A stretch of DNA of 64,000 nt, taken from assembly GCF_001426375.1 (NCBI RefSeq), contig NZ_LMEO01000009.1, positions 50,746-114,745 on the forward strand, read 5' to 3'. Below are positions 15,402-24,613 of the stretch, piece by piece. The position numbers were made by a program, and so were the translations under genes. The notes below the pieces were generated by a model. That model was not told where the DNA came from. It saw only the letters and a program-made list of their open reading frames with translations, and made no database searches. This stretch comes from Paenibacillus sp. Root444D2 (GTDB lineage: Bacteria; Bacillota; Bacilli; Paenibacillales; NBRC-103111). Every line of letters begins with the position of its first letter. The stretch's first letter is position 1.

Positions 15402-15656
15402 TTAACCTTTGTTTACGTAATCACGCACCATGTCTTCTGTTACATAAGAACGGAGCGGAGAAATACCTTCTTTGGCATGGGCGATGATTTGGGCTGTTAC
15501 GGCGTTGATCGCATCAACGTTAAAAGGCAGCCCGCTTCTGCACAGGTCGACAGCAGCATCAATAGCTTGCTCACGCTGTGCGTCTAGCTCTGCAAACCTA
15601 ACGAGATGTAGGTGCTGTGCATTCGAATGTTTGGATATCGCTTCATGTACATTCAT
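15402..15656 (-). CDS. DUF2533 family protein (YpbS-like)
   Basis: An 84-residue helical protein starting MNVHEAISKH. The motifs A-E-L-D-A-Q-R-E-Q-A-I-D-A-A-V-D-L-C and F-N-V-D-A-I-N-A-V-T match the DUF2533/YpbS family found in Bacillus and Paenibacillus. It is cytoplasmic and of unknown function. ATG at 15656 is 9 bases after AAGGAG; an in-frame TTG six bases earlier is too close. It leads a two-gene unit with the small membrane protein. Confidence 0.82.
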   Translation of the reverse strand: MNVHEAISKHSNAQHLHLVRFAELDAQREQAIDAAVDLCRSGLPFNVDAINAVTAQIIAHAKEGISPLRSYVTEDMVRDYVNKG

Positions 15657-15832
15657 CTTCAAGTTCTCCTTTAGTGACCGGATTCTAATCTAGTATACAC
15701 GATTGAATAGGTGAGGAACAGTTTTTGTAAGAGGAAATCCGAACAAAAATCGACAATACAACTTCACCTCAATAATAATTAATGTCATTAATTAGCGATA
15801 ATAAGACTGACAGAAGCCTCGGAGTGAAACAA

Positions 15833-18319
15833 ATGAACTCGTTACCGATTGAAACCGTGCTTCCTCAATTGAAAGAAGCGTTACGAACAAATGCATGCGC
15901 GATATTAGTCGCTCAGCCTGGTGCAGGTAAAACAACGCAAGTACCGCTTGCTATTCTGCAAGAGTCTTGGCTTCAAAACCAAAAGATACTCATGCTCGAG
16001 CCCAGAAGATTGGCAGCTCGTGCAGCTGCTCGCTATATGTCGAAGCTTCGTGGTGAAGAAGTTGGGCAGACCATAGGTTATCGGGTGAAAAATGACTCGC
16101 GAATCGGACCGAACACACGAATTGAAGTGATAACAGAAGGTGTTCTTACTCGCATGCTTCAAGCAGATCCTGCCCTGGAAGGGGTAGGGGCTGTTATTTT
16201 TGATGAATTTCATGAGCGCAGCTTACATGCTGATTTGGGGTTGGCACTTAGCAGGCAATCACAAACCTTGCTTCGTGAGGATCTGCGAATTCTTATTATG
16301 TCGGCTACGATTGAGGCCAACACGGTTTCGGCCATGCTTGATCATGCACCGATTATTCAAAGTGAAGGGCGAACTTATCCGGTTGTAACTCATTATCTGG
16401 ATGCGAAAATTACGAGCAAATTAGAACAGGCTGTAGTAACAAGCATCCAACGCGCCTTGCAAATGAATGAAGGTAGTTTGCTCGTTTTTCTCCCGGGTGC
16501 AGCTGAAATTCATCGTGTTGCTAACAGCCTTACTGCGCTTAAATTAGGAAAAGAGATAGAGATTGCACCTCTGTATGGTAATCTCTCTCAAGAGGCGCAA
16601 GACCATGCATTGGCAGTATGTTCCCCTGGACACCGGAAGATTGTGCTGGCCACTTCGATTGCCGAGACAAGCTTGACCGTCGAAGGCGTCACGGTCGTTA
16701 TCGACAGCGGGCTCATGCGCGTGCCCCGCTTCTCGCCACGCACCGGCATGACCCGTCTGACGACGGTGCCTGTGTCAGTCGCCTCTGCGGATCAGCGCAG
16801 AGGCCGTGCCGGTCGACTCGGTCCAGGCGTGTGTTACCGCCTGTGGACCGAGACCGAGCAGCGGCAGCTCCCGCTGAGCAGCACGCCAGAGATCCGCGAA
16901 GCGGATCTGGCGCCGCTCGCGCTGGAGCTGGCCGCCTGGGGCGTGCCAGACCCAGCTTCGCTGGTCTGGCTAGACCCGCCGCCTGCTGCTGCGTATCAGC
17001 AGGCGCGGGAACTGCTCGTGCAGCTGGGCGCGCTGCACGAGGACGGGGGCTTGAGCGCGCACGGCAAACGCCTAGCGTCGCTGGGTCTACACCCGCGGCT
17101 TGCGCACATGGTGCTGCAAGCCATACCGCTTGAGCTCGGCGCGCTAGCGTGCGAGCTCGCCGTAATGCTTGGCGAGCGCGATTTCATGCGCGCTGCTGAG
17201 GGGAGAGATGCGGATATTCGTACCCGCATCGAAGTGCTCTGGCGCGCTGCGCAGGGCGAGCAGCGCGCAGACGTTGACTTTGGCTTATGCCGCCGCATCG
17301 CGGCGGAAGCCAAAGTGCTCATGCAGCAGCTCGGCATCCGTCCGAGCGGGAATAGAGCGAATGCGAGCGGGTTGCTGCTCGCATTCGCTTATCCCGACCG
17401 CGTCGCGCAGCGGCGGTCGACGGGGCGGTTCTTGCTCAGCAGCGGGCGCGGCGCTGTGCTGCCCGAGTTGCAGCCGCTCTCGAACGAGCGTTATCTCGTC
17501 GCGGCCGAGCTGGATGATAACGGAGCGGAGAGCCGCATATACTTGGCAGCCCCGATACAGGAGGACGAGCTGTTTGAAGCCTTTGAGGGCCGCTTGCTCA
17601 AAGAGCAAGAAGTGGTTTGGGAACAGGCAACGGGTTCCGTTAAAGCAAGACAGCGCCTTCGGTTAGGTGCCATTATCCTCAAAGAAAACCCATTGCAGGA
17701 TCCAAACCCAGACTTGGTGCTGCAAGCTTTGATATCCGGCATTCAAGAAGAATCTTTGGAGCTGCTGCCTTGGACTCGGAGTGCGAAGCAGCTTCAACAG
17801 CGTGTTATGTTTTTGCATCGATTTGATGTAGAATGGCCAGATATGGGGGATGCCAATTTGCTTGCTTCCTTAGAGGACTGGCTAGGACCTCATCTTTATG
17901 GTTTGAAAAGCAAAGGGGCTTTAGGGCGTCTTAACTTGACAAGCATATTAGAAGAAATGCTAACATGGGAGCAGCGTCGATGGTTAGAAGAATGGGCGCC
18001 AACGCACATTCAGGTACCCAGCGGTTCCCGAATTCCCGTTGATTATAGCGTCAGTGAGTCGCCTGCGTTATCAGTTCGCTTGCAAGAAATGTTTGGTTTA
18101 GCCGATACCCCTCGGATCGCAAAGGGTAGGGTGCCCGTGACCTTACACTTATTATCGCCTGCTCAGCGTCCAGTTCAGGTGACGAAGGATTTGGCTAGCT
18201 TCTGGCGGGATGCTTATTTCGAAGTCAAAAAAGATCTCAAAGGCCGATACCCCAAACATTACTGGCCGGACGATCCGATGGCGGCGATGCCGACAAATCG
18301 AGCTAAACCGCGTTCCTAA
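15833..18319 (+). CDS. hrpB: ATP-dependent RNA helicase HrpB
   Basis: An 828-residue DEAH-type helicase. Motif I is QPGAGKTTQ at residues 28-36, motif II is D-E-F-H near residue 123, motif III is S-A-T, and motif VI is Q-R-R-G-R-A-G-R. Helicase-associated and OB-like domains follow, and the C-terminus carries the HrpB-specific block ending with W-P-D-D-P. I chose ATG at 15833, 8 bases after CGGAG; an open in-frame ATG at 15782 has no ribosome binding site. Between about 16620 and 17560 the gene turns clearly more GC-rich, with G or C at most third positions, while both ends resemble the rest of the window; see findings. Confidence 0.92.
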   Translation: MNSLPIETVLPQLKEALRTNACAILVAQPGAGKTTQVPLAILQESWLQNQKILMLEPRRLAARAAARYMSKLRGEEVGQTIGYRVKNDSRIGPNTRIEVITEGVLTRMLQADPALEGVGAVIFDEFHERSLHADLGLALSRQSQTLLREDLRILIMSATIEANTVSAMLDHAPIIQSEGRTYPVVTHYLDAKITSKLEQAVVTSIQRALQMNEGSLLVFLPGAAEIHRVANSLTALKLGKEIEIAPLYGNLSQEAQDHALAVCSPGHRKIVLATSIAETSLTVEGVTVVIDSGLMRVPRFSPRTGMTRLTTVPVSVASADQRRGRAGRLGPGVCYRLWTETEQRQLPLSSTPEIREADLAPLALELAAWGVPDPASLVWLDPPPAAAYQQARELLVQLGALHEDGGLSAHGKRLASLGLHPRLAHMVLQAIPLELGALACELAVMLGERDFMRAAEGRDADIRTRIEVLWRAAQGEQRADVDFGLCRRIAAEAKVLMQQLGIRPSGNRANASGLLLAFAYPDRVAQRRSTGRFLLSSGRGAVLPELQPLSNERYLVAAELDDNGAESRIYLAAPIQEDELFEAFEGRLLKEQEVVWEQATGSVKARQRLRLGAIILKENPLQDPNPDLVLQALISGIQEESLELLPWTRSAKQLQQRVMFLHRFDVEWPDMGDANLLASLEDWLGPHLYGLKSKGALGRLNLTSILEEMLTWEQRRWLEEWAPTHIQVPSGSRIPVDYSVSESPALSVRLQEMFGLADTPRIAKGRVPVTLHLLSPAQRPVQVTKDLASFWRDAYFEVKKDLKGRYPKHYWPDDPMAAMPTNRAKPRS

Positions 18320-18352
18320 CCTAATTTGCACGAGAAGGGAACTGAGCAAGCC

Positions 18353-19072
18353 ATGACAATCCACTCCAAACCGGAGGAATTCGTCATTTATGTATCTGCT
18401 GGTTTTGCCACAGCGCCTTATTTCCTAGATGCTTTCGCCGCGGAACTAGCTTCTCGTTTTGAACAAGTCGGTTCACGTGTCCAAGTCGTTATCCATTATC
18501 CATATGGCGATTGGACGCGGCGAAAGCAAGTGCAGCTCCGAGAAATTACCAGTGATCTATGGAACAATGCACATCGAAAAAGGTCTCATTATGGCGGCAA
18601 AAGCTTGTTGAAGTTGATCAACGACAACCTGGTCCCTGGCCAGCAACTGCTGCTAATTGGGCATAGTGCAGGGGCTGTGGCTTGTATTCTGGCGGCCGAT
18701 GCCCTTATGAAAGAGGGGGTTTCCATCCTCGGTGTGGTCCAAATCGGATCGCCGAAATGTGCGATTCCTCCCTCGTTAAAGAACCGTGTCCTTTATCTTG
18801 ATGCTGCTAATCAGTTGGATAAATCCAATGATCCAGTACCTAGACTGGGCACATGGGGTGGCTGGATGAGAACGCGCTTGGGATTGCGCCGTTGGAATGG
18901 CATGAAACATGCACCTTCTCATCGACAAACTTTACCGTTAATAGGTGGGCATGCCGATTATTTCAGAGATCACAATCCCTATATATGGAATGAAGCAACG
19001 AACCTGCAAACCACAATGAACACGATTTGGACTTGGTTACAACGAATAGAAAAGGATGATGAACATGATTGA
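18353..19072 (+). CDS. Alpha/beta-hydrolase (lipase-like)
   Basis: A 239-residue alpha/beta-hydrolase-fold protein. The nucleophile elbow is G-H-S-A-G (about residues 104-108), preceded by a hydrophobic beta strand L-L-L-I. A possible acid lies in D-A-A-N-Q-L-D and the catalytic His in G-G-H-A-D-Y-F near the C-terminus. No signal peptide, so cytoplasmic. ATG at 18353 is preferred, with GAG a few bases upstream; TTG at 18326 also reads in frame but lacks a site. It starts 33 bases after hrpB and overlaps the next small gene, so it may be co-transcribed with both. Substrate unknown. Confidence 0.8.
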   Translation: MTIHSKPEEFVIYVSAGFATAPYFLDAFAAELASRFEQVGSRVQVVIHYPYGDWTRRKQVQLREITSDLWNNAHRKRSHYGGKSLLKLINDNLVPGQQLLLIGHSAGAVACILAADALMKEGVSILGVVQIGSPKCAIPPSLKNRVLYLDAANQLDKSNDPVPRLGTWGGWMRTRLGLRRWNGMKHAPSHRQTLPLIGGHADYFRDHNPYIWNEATNLQTTMNTIWTWLQRIEKDDEHD

Positions 19073-19331
19073 AATTCTAAAGGCAAGCATGGAACACAAC
19101 AAAGAAGAAGGTTACCTCGGGCAAGTGCAATTCAAGGTGGAAGGCCACGAGCACCCGTACGAAATTACCCTGCAAAGCAAACGAGGTAAAGATGACTGGA
19201 GCTATGCGCTTCACTTTTTACAGGAATCAGGAAAAGAAGAGGATATTGAAGCTGTTGAAGATTTGTTGGAAGACGACGAATGGTTTGATTTGCTAGTGGA
19301 CGCAGCTCAAAAAAACCTAGTGAAGGAATAA
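19065..19331 (+). CDS. Small acidic protein of unknown function
   Basis: An 88-residue protein beginning M-I-E-I-L-K-A-S-M and overlapping the end of the hydrolase gene by 8 bases. It has a beta-rich N-terminal half (Q-V-Q-F-K-V-E-G-H...Y-E-I-T-L-Q) and a very acidic helical C-terminal half. AAAAGG lies 9 bases before the ATG at 19065; the ATG at 19056 is too close. No membrane segment. Not recognised; the overlap suggests translational coupling with the hydrolase. Confidence 0.72.
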   Translation: MIEILKASMEHNKEEGYLGQVQFKVEGHEHPYEITLQSKRGKDDWSYALHFLQESGKEEDIEAVEDLLEDDEWFDLLVDAAQKNLVKE

Positions 19332-19374
19332 TCATTCTGTTACATATCGATCGTTTGGATAGGAGAAAACACCG

Positions 19375-20025
19375 ATGGATCCTGAGGTAAAGGCAACGCT
19401 CAAGATGAGCTATGATCAACAGGCTCGATTGCGGGCTGGGGATACAGTTCAGTCGTGGAAAGTAGATGAGATGGATCGTTTTTTGGCTAGGCTTCAGGCA
19501 GATGATAAGGGTACTGGGCAACGGATTTTAGATCTTGGAAGCGGTCCTGGCCATCAAGCGATATATTTGAAAAATCATGGATGCCATGTCTCTTGCGTTG
19601 ATTTATCCGATGAGATGGTGAACATTTGCCTTCAAAAAGGACTTGAAGCCTTTGTCATGGATTTCTACACCTTGGAATTGGAGCCGGAGTCGTTTGACGC
19701 GATATGGACGATGAATGCCCTGCTTCATGTGCCAAAAGATAGTCTCCTGCAAGTTCTGGCCAATATAGAGCGAGTGCTGAAGCCAGACGGTTTCTTGTAC
19801 ATAGGCCTGTATGGCGGGTACGAAAGCGAAGGGATTTGGGAAAATGACTCGTACAGACCTCAGCGGTTTTTCGCCTTCTATGAAGATGAGCACATTCAGA
19901 GAATAGTAAGTGAAGTATTCTACATCGAACACCTTTCTGTTCTCCCGATGGAGGGCATGCAGGCCGATTATCAATCGATTTTTGCCAGGAAAACGCAACA
20001 GAAACCTCTCTCAGGACCAAAGTAG
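19375..20025 (+). CDS. Class I SAM-dependent methyltransferase
   Basis: A 216-residue methyltransferase. Motif I (I-L-D-L-G-S-G-P-G-H-Q-A, about residues 45-56) binds S-adenosylmethionine; D-L-S-D-E-M and the acidic loop after it, then a W-T-M-N-A-L-L-H-V-P motif and a post-motif strand complete the Rossmann fold. A UbiE/COQ5-like small-molecule methyltransferase is most likely; the substrate is unknown. AGGAG lies about 10 bases before the ATG. It ends at a bidirectional terminator. A second, unrelated methyltransferase is at 56270-56968. Confidence 0.85.
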   Translation: MDPEVKATLKMSYDQQARLRAGDTVQSWKVDEMDRFLARLQADDKGTGQRILDLGSGPGHQAIYLKNHGCHVSCVDLSDEMVNICLQKGLEAFVMDFYTLELEPESFDAIWTMNALLHVPKDSLLQVLANIERVLKPDGFLYIGLYGGYESEGIWENDSYRPQRFFAFYEDEHIQRIVSEVFYIEHLSVLPMEGMQADYQSIFARKTQQKPLSGPK

Positions 20026-20055
20026 CACAATCTTCAGCTTTTTTTATGAAAAGTT

Positions 20056-20101
20056 AAGCCTAATTAGTTCAGAACTAGTTGAACTAATTAGGCTTATTTT
20101 T
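20056..20101. terminator. Bidirectional terminator after the methyltransferase
   Basis: AAGCCTAATTAGTTC (20056-20070) and GAACTAATTAGGCTT (20081-20095) are perfect complements, followed by ATTTTT; the stem also has a T-run on the opposite strand. Confidence 0.88.
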
Positions 20102-20194
20102 GGTTTCGATGGGCTTGAAAAGAATTTGCTTTGTTCGGATCAAGTAGGGCTTTATCTGAATTAACATTAAGTTCTCTGACCATACTGTTATTCA

Positions 20195-20677
20195 ATGAGA
20201 GAACCCTGGTACATTGAGACGAGGTGCAGAATTTTGCTGTTCATGACAATCGCATCAATCTTAGCCAATCTGATCGTCTGGCTTATGCCTAAGCGACTGA
20301 CTCGCCAAGAAATGTACAGTACTTGGTTATTCATGGTGTTTATTACACGCTCCACGGATCAGTTGTTAGACCTTGTTTTACATCTTTATGATCAACTTGG
20401 TCCTGGCATACAATGGCAAGTTGTTGTGATCCAAACTGTTTTTCCAGGGGCGGTAGGTATTATAATCTTAAACTTTATGCCACTGAGTAGATTCAAGTTT
20501 TTCGCTTATTTATTTGGATGCACGCTATTTTCTATTTTCTTTGAATGGATAGCCATACGTGTCGATTATTTGACCTATAATAATTGGTCAATGTGGTATT
20601 CGGTTGGTGTGTATATCATTGGGGTTATCATGCTACGCATTCATCTTTCTTTTTTAAGGAGAAATAGCAAAGCCTAA
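20195..20677 (+). CDS. CBO0543-type integral membrane protein
   Basis: A 160-residue protein with about five hydrophobic segments (near residues 13-32, 43-60, 73-93, 102-120 and 130-150). It includes W-L-M-P-K-R and an E-W-I-A motif seen in the CBO0543 family of Bacillota membrane proteins, whose function is unknown. ATG at 20195 has only a weak upstream site, so the start may lie slightly elsewhere, for example ATG at 20243. It lies between two bidirectional terminators and is therefore a single-gene unit. Confidence 0.65.
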   Translation: MREPWYIETRCRILLFMTIASILANLIVWLMPKRLTRQEMYSTWLFMVFITRSTDQLLDLVLHLYDQLGPGIQWQVVVIQTVFPGAVGIIILNFMPLSRFKFFAYLFGCTLFSIFFEWIAIRVDYLTYNNWSMWYSVGVYIIGVIMLRIHLSFLRRNSKA

Positions 20678-20710
20678 TGAATAATAGTCAAGGACTTGAC
20701 CCCTTGTTAA

Positions 20711-20752
20711 AAAGAAGAGTCATGCTGCATTCGCAACATGACTCTTCTTCAT
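20711..20752. terminator. Bidirectional terminator
   Basis: AAAGAAGAGTCATG and CATGACTCTTCTT pair around TGCATTCGCAA. T and A runs on both sides suit the convergent membrane-protein and NlpC/P60 genes. Confidence 0.88.
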
Positions 20753-21790
20753 TTAGAACAATCTCCTAGCCGTGACAAATCGTTTCTTCCATTTTTCATC
20801 GAAGTCTGCAATGTGAACGCCAAGCTCTTTCGAATAAGTATGAAGGATTTTCCCGTTTCCCGCATAGATGCCTACGTGGCCGATATCTAGCCCGCGAGCG
20901 CTGAAGAACAGTAGATCGCCTTTACGTATTTGGTCGAGTTCGATTTCTTTCCCTTTCTGGGCTTGGTCATAGGAGACTCGCGGCAGATCGATAGACAGTA
21001 CTTCGTTAAAAACATGCCGGACGAAAGAAGAGCAGTCGAACGTATTGGTTTGGCCTGAAGCGGCACCGAACTCGTAAGGGGTTCCCAGGAATTTGGAACC
21101 GTAGGCGAGTAACTCATCGGCTTTCTTTTCGGCCAAAGCGGAACTTGTGTAATCGGTATACATCGATGCAGCCGAGATGAAACCAATTGTATCGTCTTTG
21201 GTCTGTACCTCCAACCAATTTGCGTCGATTTCTCGGATTACGTGGATTCTCTCGTTTTTCGGAAGAATTCGGAGCACTTGGGTTTCCGTATCTTTTGCTG
21301 GAGAGTCACGCAGGTTGACGCCGTATTCAATAGTAGTTTCATAGTCATGAGCGGATGAAATGGTAATCGAACGGGAATATTCATGCCATTTCACGATATT
21401 GCCAAGTGTTTCGCTAATAAATCGCACCGGAACCATAGTAAACCCGTCGATAATTTTGCCTGGCACGGGCATCTCCAGCCGTTCTTGGTTTTTATAAGCG
21501 ACTGTTTCTCCGATTCGGTATGTAAGGACGACGTCTTTATTAATGGCAGTAACCGTTCTTGTGGTCTCATCCCAAGAAATTTTTGCACCCTCAGCCTCAA
21601 AAATGGCACGCATCGGAACAAGGCTGTAGCCGGTTTCGATCACGGGAGGAGTCTGAAAGGACAACGGATGCCCGTCCAGAAATACAGTAGGCGATGGATT
21701 CACCTCGGCTTGTGCCGACGTTGTTTGGAGAAACATCATGGTCAGCAGCGTAAACACTGTGCCTGTAAGAAAGCTGGTTTTAATCTTCAT
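20753..21790 (-). CDS. Secreted NlpC/P60 endopeptidase with copper-amine-oxidase-N and SH3 domains
   Basis: A 345-residue exported wall enzyme. Residues 1-30 form a signal peptide with A-x-A before the cleavage site. Residues 35-145 form a copper-amine-oxidase-N-like domain (two S-x-V-P-M-R and T-M-V-P-V-R-F-I motifs), a wall-associated module very common in Paenibacillus. An SH3b-like domain follows at about 150-205, then NlpC/P60 at 225-345, with Cys in F-D-C-S-S-F, His in D-I-G-H-V-G-I-Y and a polar third residue in I-L-H-T-Y. It is expected to cut peptide cross-links in peptidoglycan. ATG at 21790 lies 9 bases after AAGGG; the ATG six bases earlier is also possible. Confidence 0.88.
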   Translation of the reverse strand: MKIKTSFLTGTVFTLLTMMFLQTTSAQAEVNPSPTVFLDGHPLSFQTPPVIETGYSLVPMRAIFEAEGAKISWDETTRTVTAINKDVVLTYRIGETVAYKNQERLEMPVPGKIIDGFTMVPVRFISETLGNIVKWHEYSRSITISSAHDYETTIEYGVNLRDSPAKDTETQVLRILPKNERIHVIREIDANWLEVQTKDDTIGFISAASMYTDYTSSALAEKKADELLAYGSKFLGTPYEFGAASGQTNTFDCSSFVRHVFNEVLSIDLPRVSYDQAQKGKEIELDQIRKGDLLFFSARGLDIGHVGIYAGNGKILHTYSKELGVHIADFDEKWKKRFVTARRLF

Positions 21791-21983
21791 GTTCATACAC
21801 CCTTACTAAGTTTTCTTTGGTAATATATAGACGCATCTGCGTGGGTGATAGTTGCTTTCCAATTTGTGGTAACTATTTCAACGAGAAATAATAGAAACGA
21901 TAGAAAATTAATTAATTTGATAAGCCTATATGTTAAAATGTGGGTAGCATTTTATTAAATCACATCCAAAACAAAGGAGCAGA

Positions 21984-23114
21984 ATGATGAATCAACACAC
22001 AACGAGATCTCAACAAATCACTGCATTTGCTGAGAAGAAAGTTACCTGGCTGGAACTTTTCTATGATCTGCTTTTTGTAGCGGCAGTTTCAAAGGCTAGT
22101 CATGTTTTATTACATGTCGAAAATGGATCAATTCCAGTTGAATACTTAGTCAAATTCGTTCTCATATTTATTCCGATTTGGTGGGCATGGGTTGGGCAAT
22201 CCCTCTTTGTAAACCGGTTTGGACGGGATATCTTATCTCACCGAATATTTCTGATTCTGCAATTATTTTTTGTTCTCATCATGACGGCCAGTCTATCGGT
22301 TAATTTTGACCAATATTATGTCCCATTTTTAATAGGTTATATTGGTTTAAGAGCGATGACAGCCATCCAATATCTTTCGGTACATAAAAAAGAAGAAGCG
22401 CATAGAAAGATCGCAGCCCGTTATTTAGGTAGCCGCTTTTGGATTGGATTGGTGATATCTTCTTGCTCACTTTTCTTCGACTCGTGGATTCGTTATGCCG
22501 TTTTGTACGCAGGCATTTCAGTAGACATTTCGCTCCCATTAATCGGTCGGCAATACTTGGTGAAAAGCCCTATAAATACGCATCATCTATTAGAGCGCTT
22601 TTCGTTGTTTACACTCATTCTTCTTGGTGAATCCGTAATCAGTATACTTGCAGTCTTGCAGTCTAGTGACTGGACGTGGCAATCTATTGTATTTGCGACC
22701 CTCACTTTTTTATTAATTATTGCTATGTGGTGGCAATATTTTGACAATGTTGAAAAGAAAGTGAATAAGACATTAGAAACAGCAGGGCAAACAATCATAT
22801 ATGGCCACTTATTCATTTATTTATCCATGTGTATGATTGCAGCATCGATCCAATTGTTATTTTTGAAACAATTAAATTATTCATTTATGCTAAGTTTTGT
22901 TTTTGGATCTGTACTGCTTTACTTTTTCTCAACCACGTTGGTTTTTCATAAATATCGACACGCACATCAAAGACTAGGTATATCTCACTTAGTGTTATTG
23001 GCAGGGTTACTTGGGATATTTTTCACGCTGGATATGTTTTTTCTTTTACCAAATTACATGATTATTGGAGAAGTGATGCTGTTCTTTGGCGTATATGCGA
23101 AATTAACGACTTGA
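21984..23114 (+). CDS. Low-temperature-requirement A (LtrA) family membrane protein
   Basis: A 376-residue polytopic membrane protein with roughly nine or ten hydrophobic segments. The N-terminus K-K-V-T-W-L-E-L-F-Y-D-L-L-F-V-A-A-V is the hallmark of LtrA proteins, and the H-L-L-E-R-F-S-L-F-T-L-I-L-L-G-E-S-V segment is equally typical. First linked to low-temperature growth in Listeria; molecular function unknown. AAGGAG is at 21974-21979; two adjacent ATG codons (21984, 21987) are possible starts, the second having the better spacing. No partner gene is adjacent. Confidence 0.88.
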   Translation: MMNQHTTRSQQITAFAEKKVTWLELFYDLLFVAAVSKASHVLLHVENGSIPVEYLVKFVLIFIPIWWAWVGQSLFVNRFGRDILSHRIFLILQLFFVLIMTASLSVNFDQYYVPFLIGYIGLRAMTAIQYLSVHKKEEAHRKIAARYLGSRFWIGLVISSCSLFFDSWIRYAVLYAGISVDISLPLIGRQYLVKSPINTHHLLERFSLFTLILLGESVISILAVLQSSDWTWQSIVFATLTFLLIIAMWWQYFDNVEKKVNKTLETAGQTIIYGHLFIYLSMCMIAASIQLLFLKQLNYSFMLSFVFGSVLLYFFSTTLVFHKYRHAHQRLGISHLVLLAGLLGIFFTLDMFFLLPNYMIIGEVMLFFGVYAKLTT

Positions 23115-23219
23115 ACTTTAGATGAATGAACCAAGACAAACATCGTGCCGAGTCATATCACCTTCCTCATATAATGTGGGTAGTTTATTATCCCTAGCAT
23201 ATGAGAAAGGATGATGACA

Positions 23220-24098
23220 TTGGTCAGAAGACGAACGATATCAAGCTTAGATAATGATATACAAGTTCTGAAGAGAGATGTTAAGAAGCTTGAACTGCCT
23301 ATAACCTCAGGCAGAATAGCAAGTAGGGCGGTAACGAGAAGGGAACTTGCTCCAAGAGCTGTTAGTGGATCCAAGATAGCAAGGAGAGCCATCACATTAG
23401 ACAAACTTGCTCCCAGCGTGGTTAACAATATCACATCAAACGTTGTGCAATTGATTGGTGCTAGTGCATTAAACGTCGCAACAGCGGCTAGTCAAGGTGC
23501 GTTAGGATCACAAGGGCCTGTTGGATCGACTGGTCCACAAGGTCCGCTAGGTCTACAGGGTTTACAAGGTCCACAAGGACAGGAAGGTCCTATGGGACCG
23601 GCCGGAGTACCAGGACCAACAGGTGCTCAAGGACTCCAAGGAGCGCAAGGTCTTGAGGGGCCGACGGGATCCTCTGGTATTGTCGATGTTCGATTCGCGG
23701 GAAGCAACCTTCCTGTCCCATTTACTATTATCCAAGGATCGGGAGATGCTGCGACAGAATTAATTCTACCGCCAATTACATTGCTCGCTAATCAGGTGGT
23801 CAAATTAGATGCGTTTGCGAATATTAAATTTATCATCGTTCAAAATTATTCGGTGGATAGCTCCATTTCCAGAAATCAAGGGGACATCGTTACATCAGAT
23901 AGTGCCGTAATGATCCAAAATCAGGATCAGCCCTTTTTTCCGCAAGCAGCTGTAACGACTTCTTTGACTTGGGTGGATAATCCTGGTCCAGGAACCTATA
24001 GTTACTCGTTTACAATCGCAGGATCAGCTAACGGCATAACAGGAGCATCTATAAATAGTAGGGGATTAACCGCTATGATTATTACTGTAACACAGTAA
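23220..24098 (+). CDS. Collagen-like (Gly-X-Y) surface protein, BclA-like
   Basis: About 292 residues in three parts. The N-terminal 90 residues hold a roughly 10-residue repeat of the form R-I-A-x-[25 protein letters not shown] collagen-like block of about 20 Gly-X-Y triplets follows (residues 93-152), then a 140-residue beta-rich C-terminal domain that probably trimerises, as in exosporium and spore-filament proteins. No signal peptide is seen, as is usual for spore-surface collagens made in the mother cell. TTG at 23220 lies 9 bases after GAGAAAGG; ATG codons at 23211 and 23214 are too close to it. Confidence 0.82.
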   Translation: MVRRRTISSLDNDIQVLKRDVKKLELPITSGRIASRAVTRRELAPRAVSGSKIARRAITLDKLAPSVVNNITSNVVQLIGASALNVATAASQGALGSQGPVGSTGPQGPLGLQGLQGPQGQEGPMGPAGVPGPTGAQGLQGAQGLEGPTGSSGIVDVRFAGSNLPVPFTIIQGSGDAATELILPPITLLANQVVKLDAFANIKFIIVQNYSVDSSISRNQGDIVTSDSAVMIQNQDQPFFPQAAVTTSLTWVDNPGPGTYSYSFTIAGSANGITGASINSRGLTAMIITVTQ

Positions 24099-24128
24099 GT
24101 AATTAATAAGGTTATTGGAAAAAATGGA

Positions 24129-24166
24129 AATAAGGCTGGACACAACTTGTGTTCAACCTTATTTTT
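24129..24166 (+). terminator. Terminator of the collagen-like gene
   Basis: AATAAGG and CCTTATT, extended inward by ACACAA/TTGTGT, form a long stem with few mismatches, followed by TTTTTAAT. Confidence 0.85.
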
Positions 24167-24254
24167 AATATATGTAAAATTTTAGTGGAAGAACATTGGA
24201 CTATCGGAAAATGGTAGTCATATGAAAACCAAATTATCAAAGGGGGACCATTTT

Positions 24255-24584
24255 ATGAAAATAACGGATGTTCCATTCTGCACAATTGACTGGAGTGAAA
24301 TAAGCGCTACCCAACATCCTGGAATTGAAGGTGATGCTTATTGGCGTACATTTGAAATGGGAAACATAAGGGTGAGAATGGTAGAATATACGCCTGGTTA
24401 TATAGCTGACCATTGGTGTAATAGAGGTCACGTTCTGTTAGTACTAGAAGGTGAGCTGTATACCGAACTTTCAGATGGAAGAGAATTTAAACTCACCCCA
24501 GGAGTCAGTTATCAAGTGGCTGATGATGCAAACCCACATAGATCTTATACGAAAACTGGAGCTAAATTATTTATTGTAGATTAA
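24255..24584 (+). CDS. DHCW-motif cupin protein
   Basis: A 109-residue single-domain cupin. The motif D-H-W-C-N-R-G-H-V-L-L-V-L-E-G-E-L corresponds to the first cupin motif of the DHCW-type group, and P-H-R-S-Y to the second. Cytoplasmic, binds a metal by the His/Cys/Glu residues; reaction unknown. AAAGGGGG lies 8 bases before the ATG. It is preceded by the terminator of the collagen-like gene and is transcribed on its own. Confidence 0.85.
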   Translation: MKITDVPFCTIDWSEISATQHPGIEGDAYWRTFEMGNIRVRMVEYTPGYIADHWCNRGHVLLVLEGELYTELSDGREFKLTPGVSYQVADDANPHRSYTKTGAKLFIVD

Positions 24585-24613
24585 CAAATGCTGTCACTAT
24601 TACGCTATTCTGC

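Noticed and set aside
16618..17666. Long alternative frames inside hrpB
   Set aside because: They arise because the GC-rich patch lacks stop codons in other frames; products are low-complexity Ala/Arg/Ser-rich.
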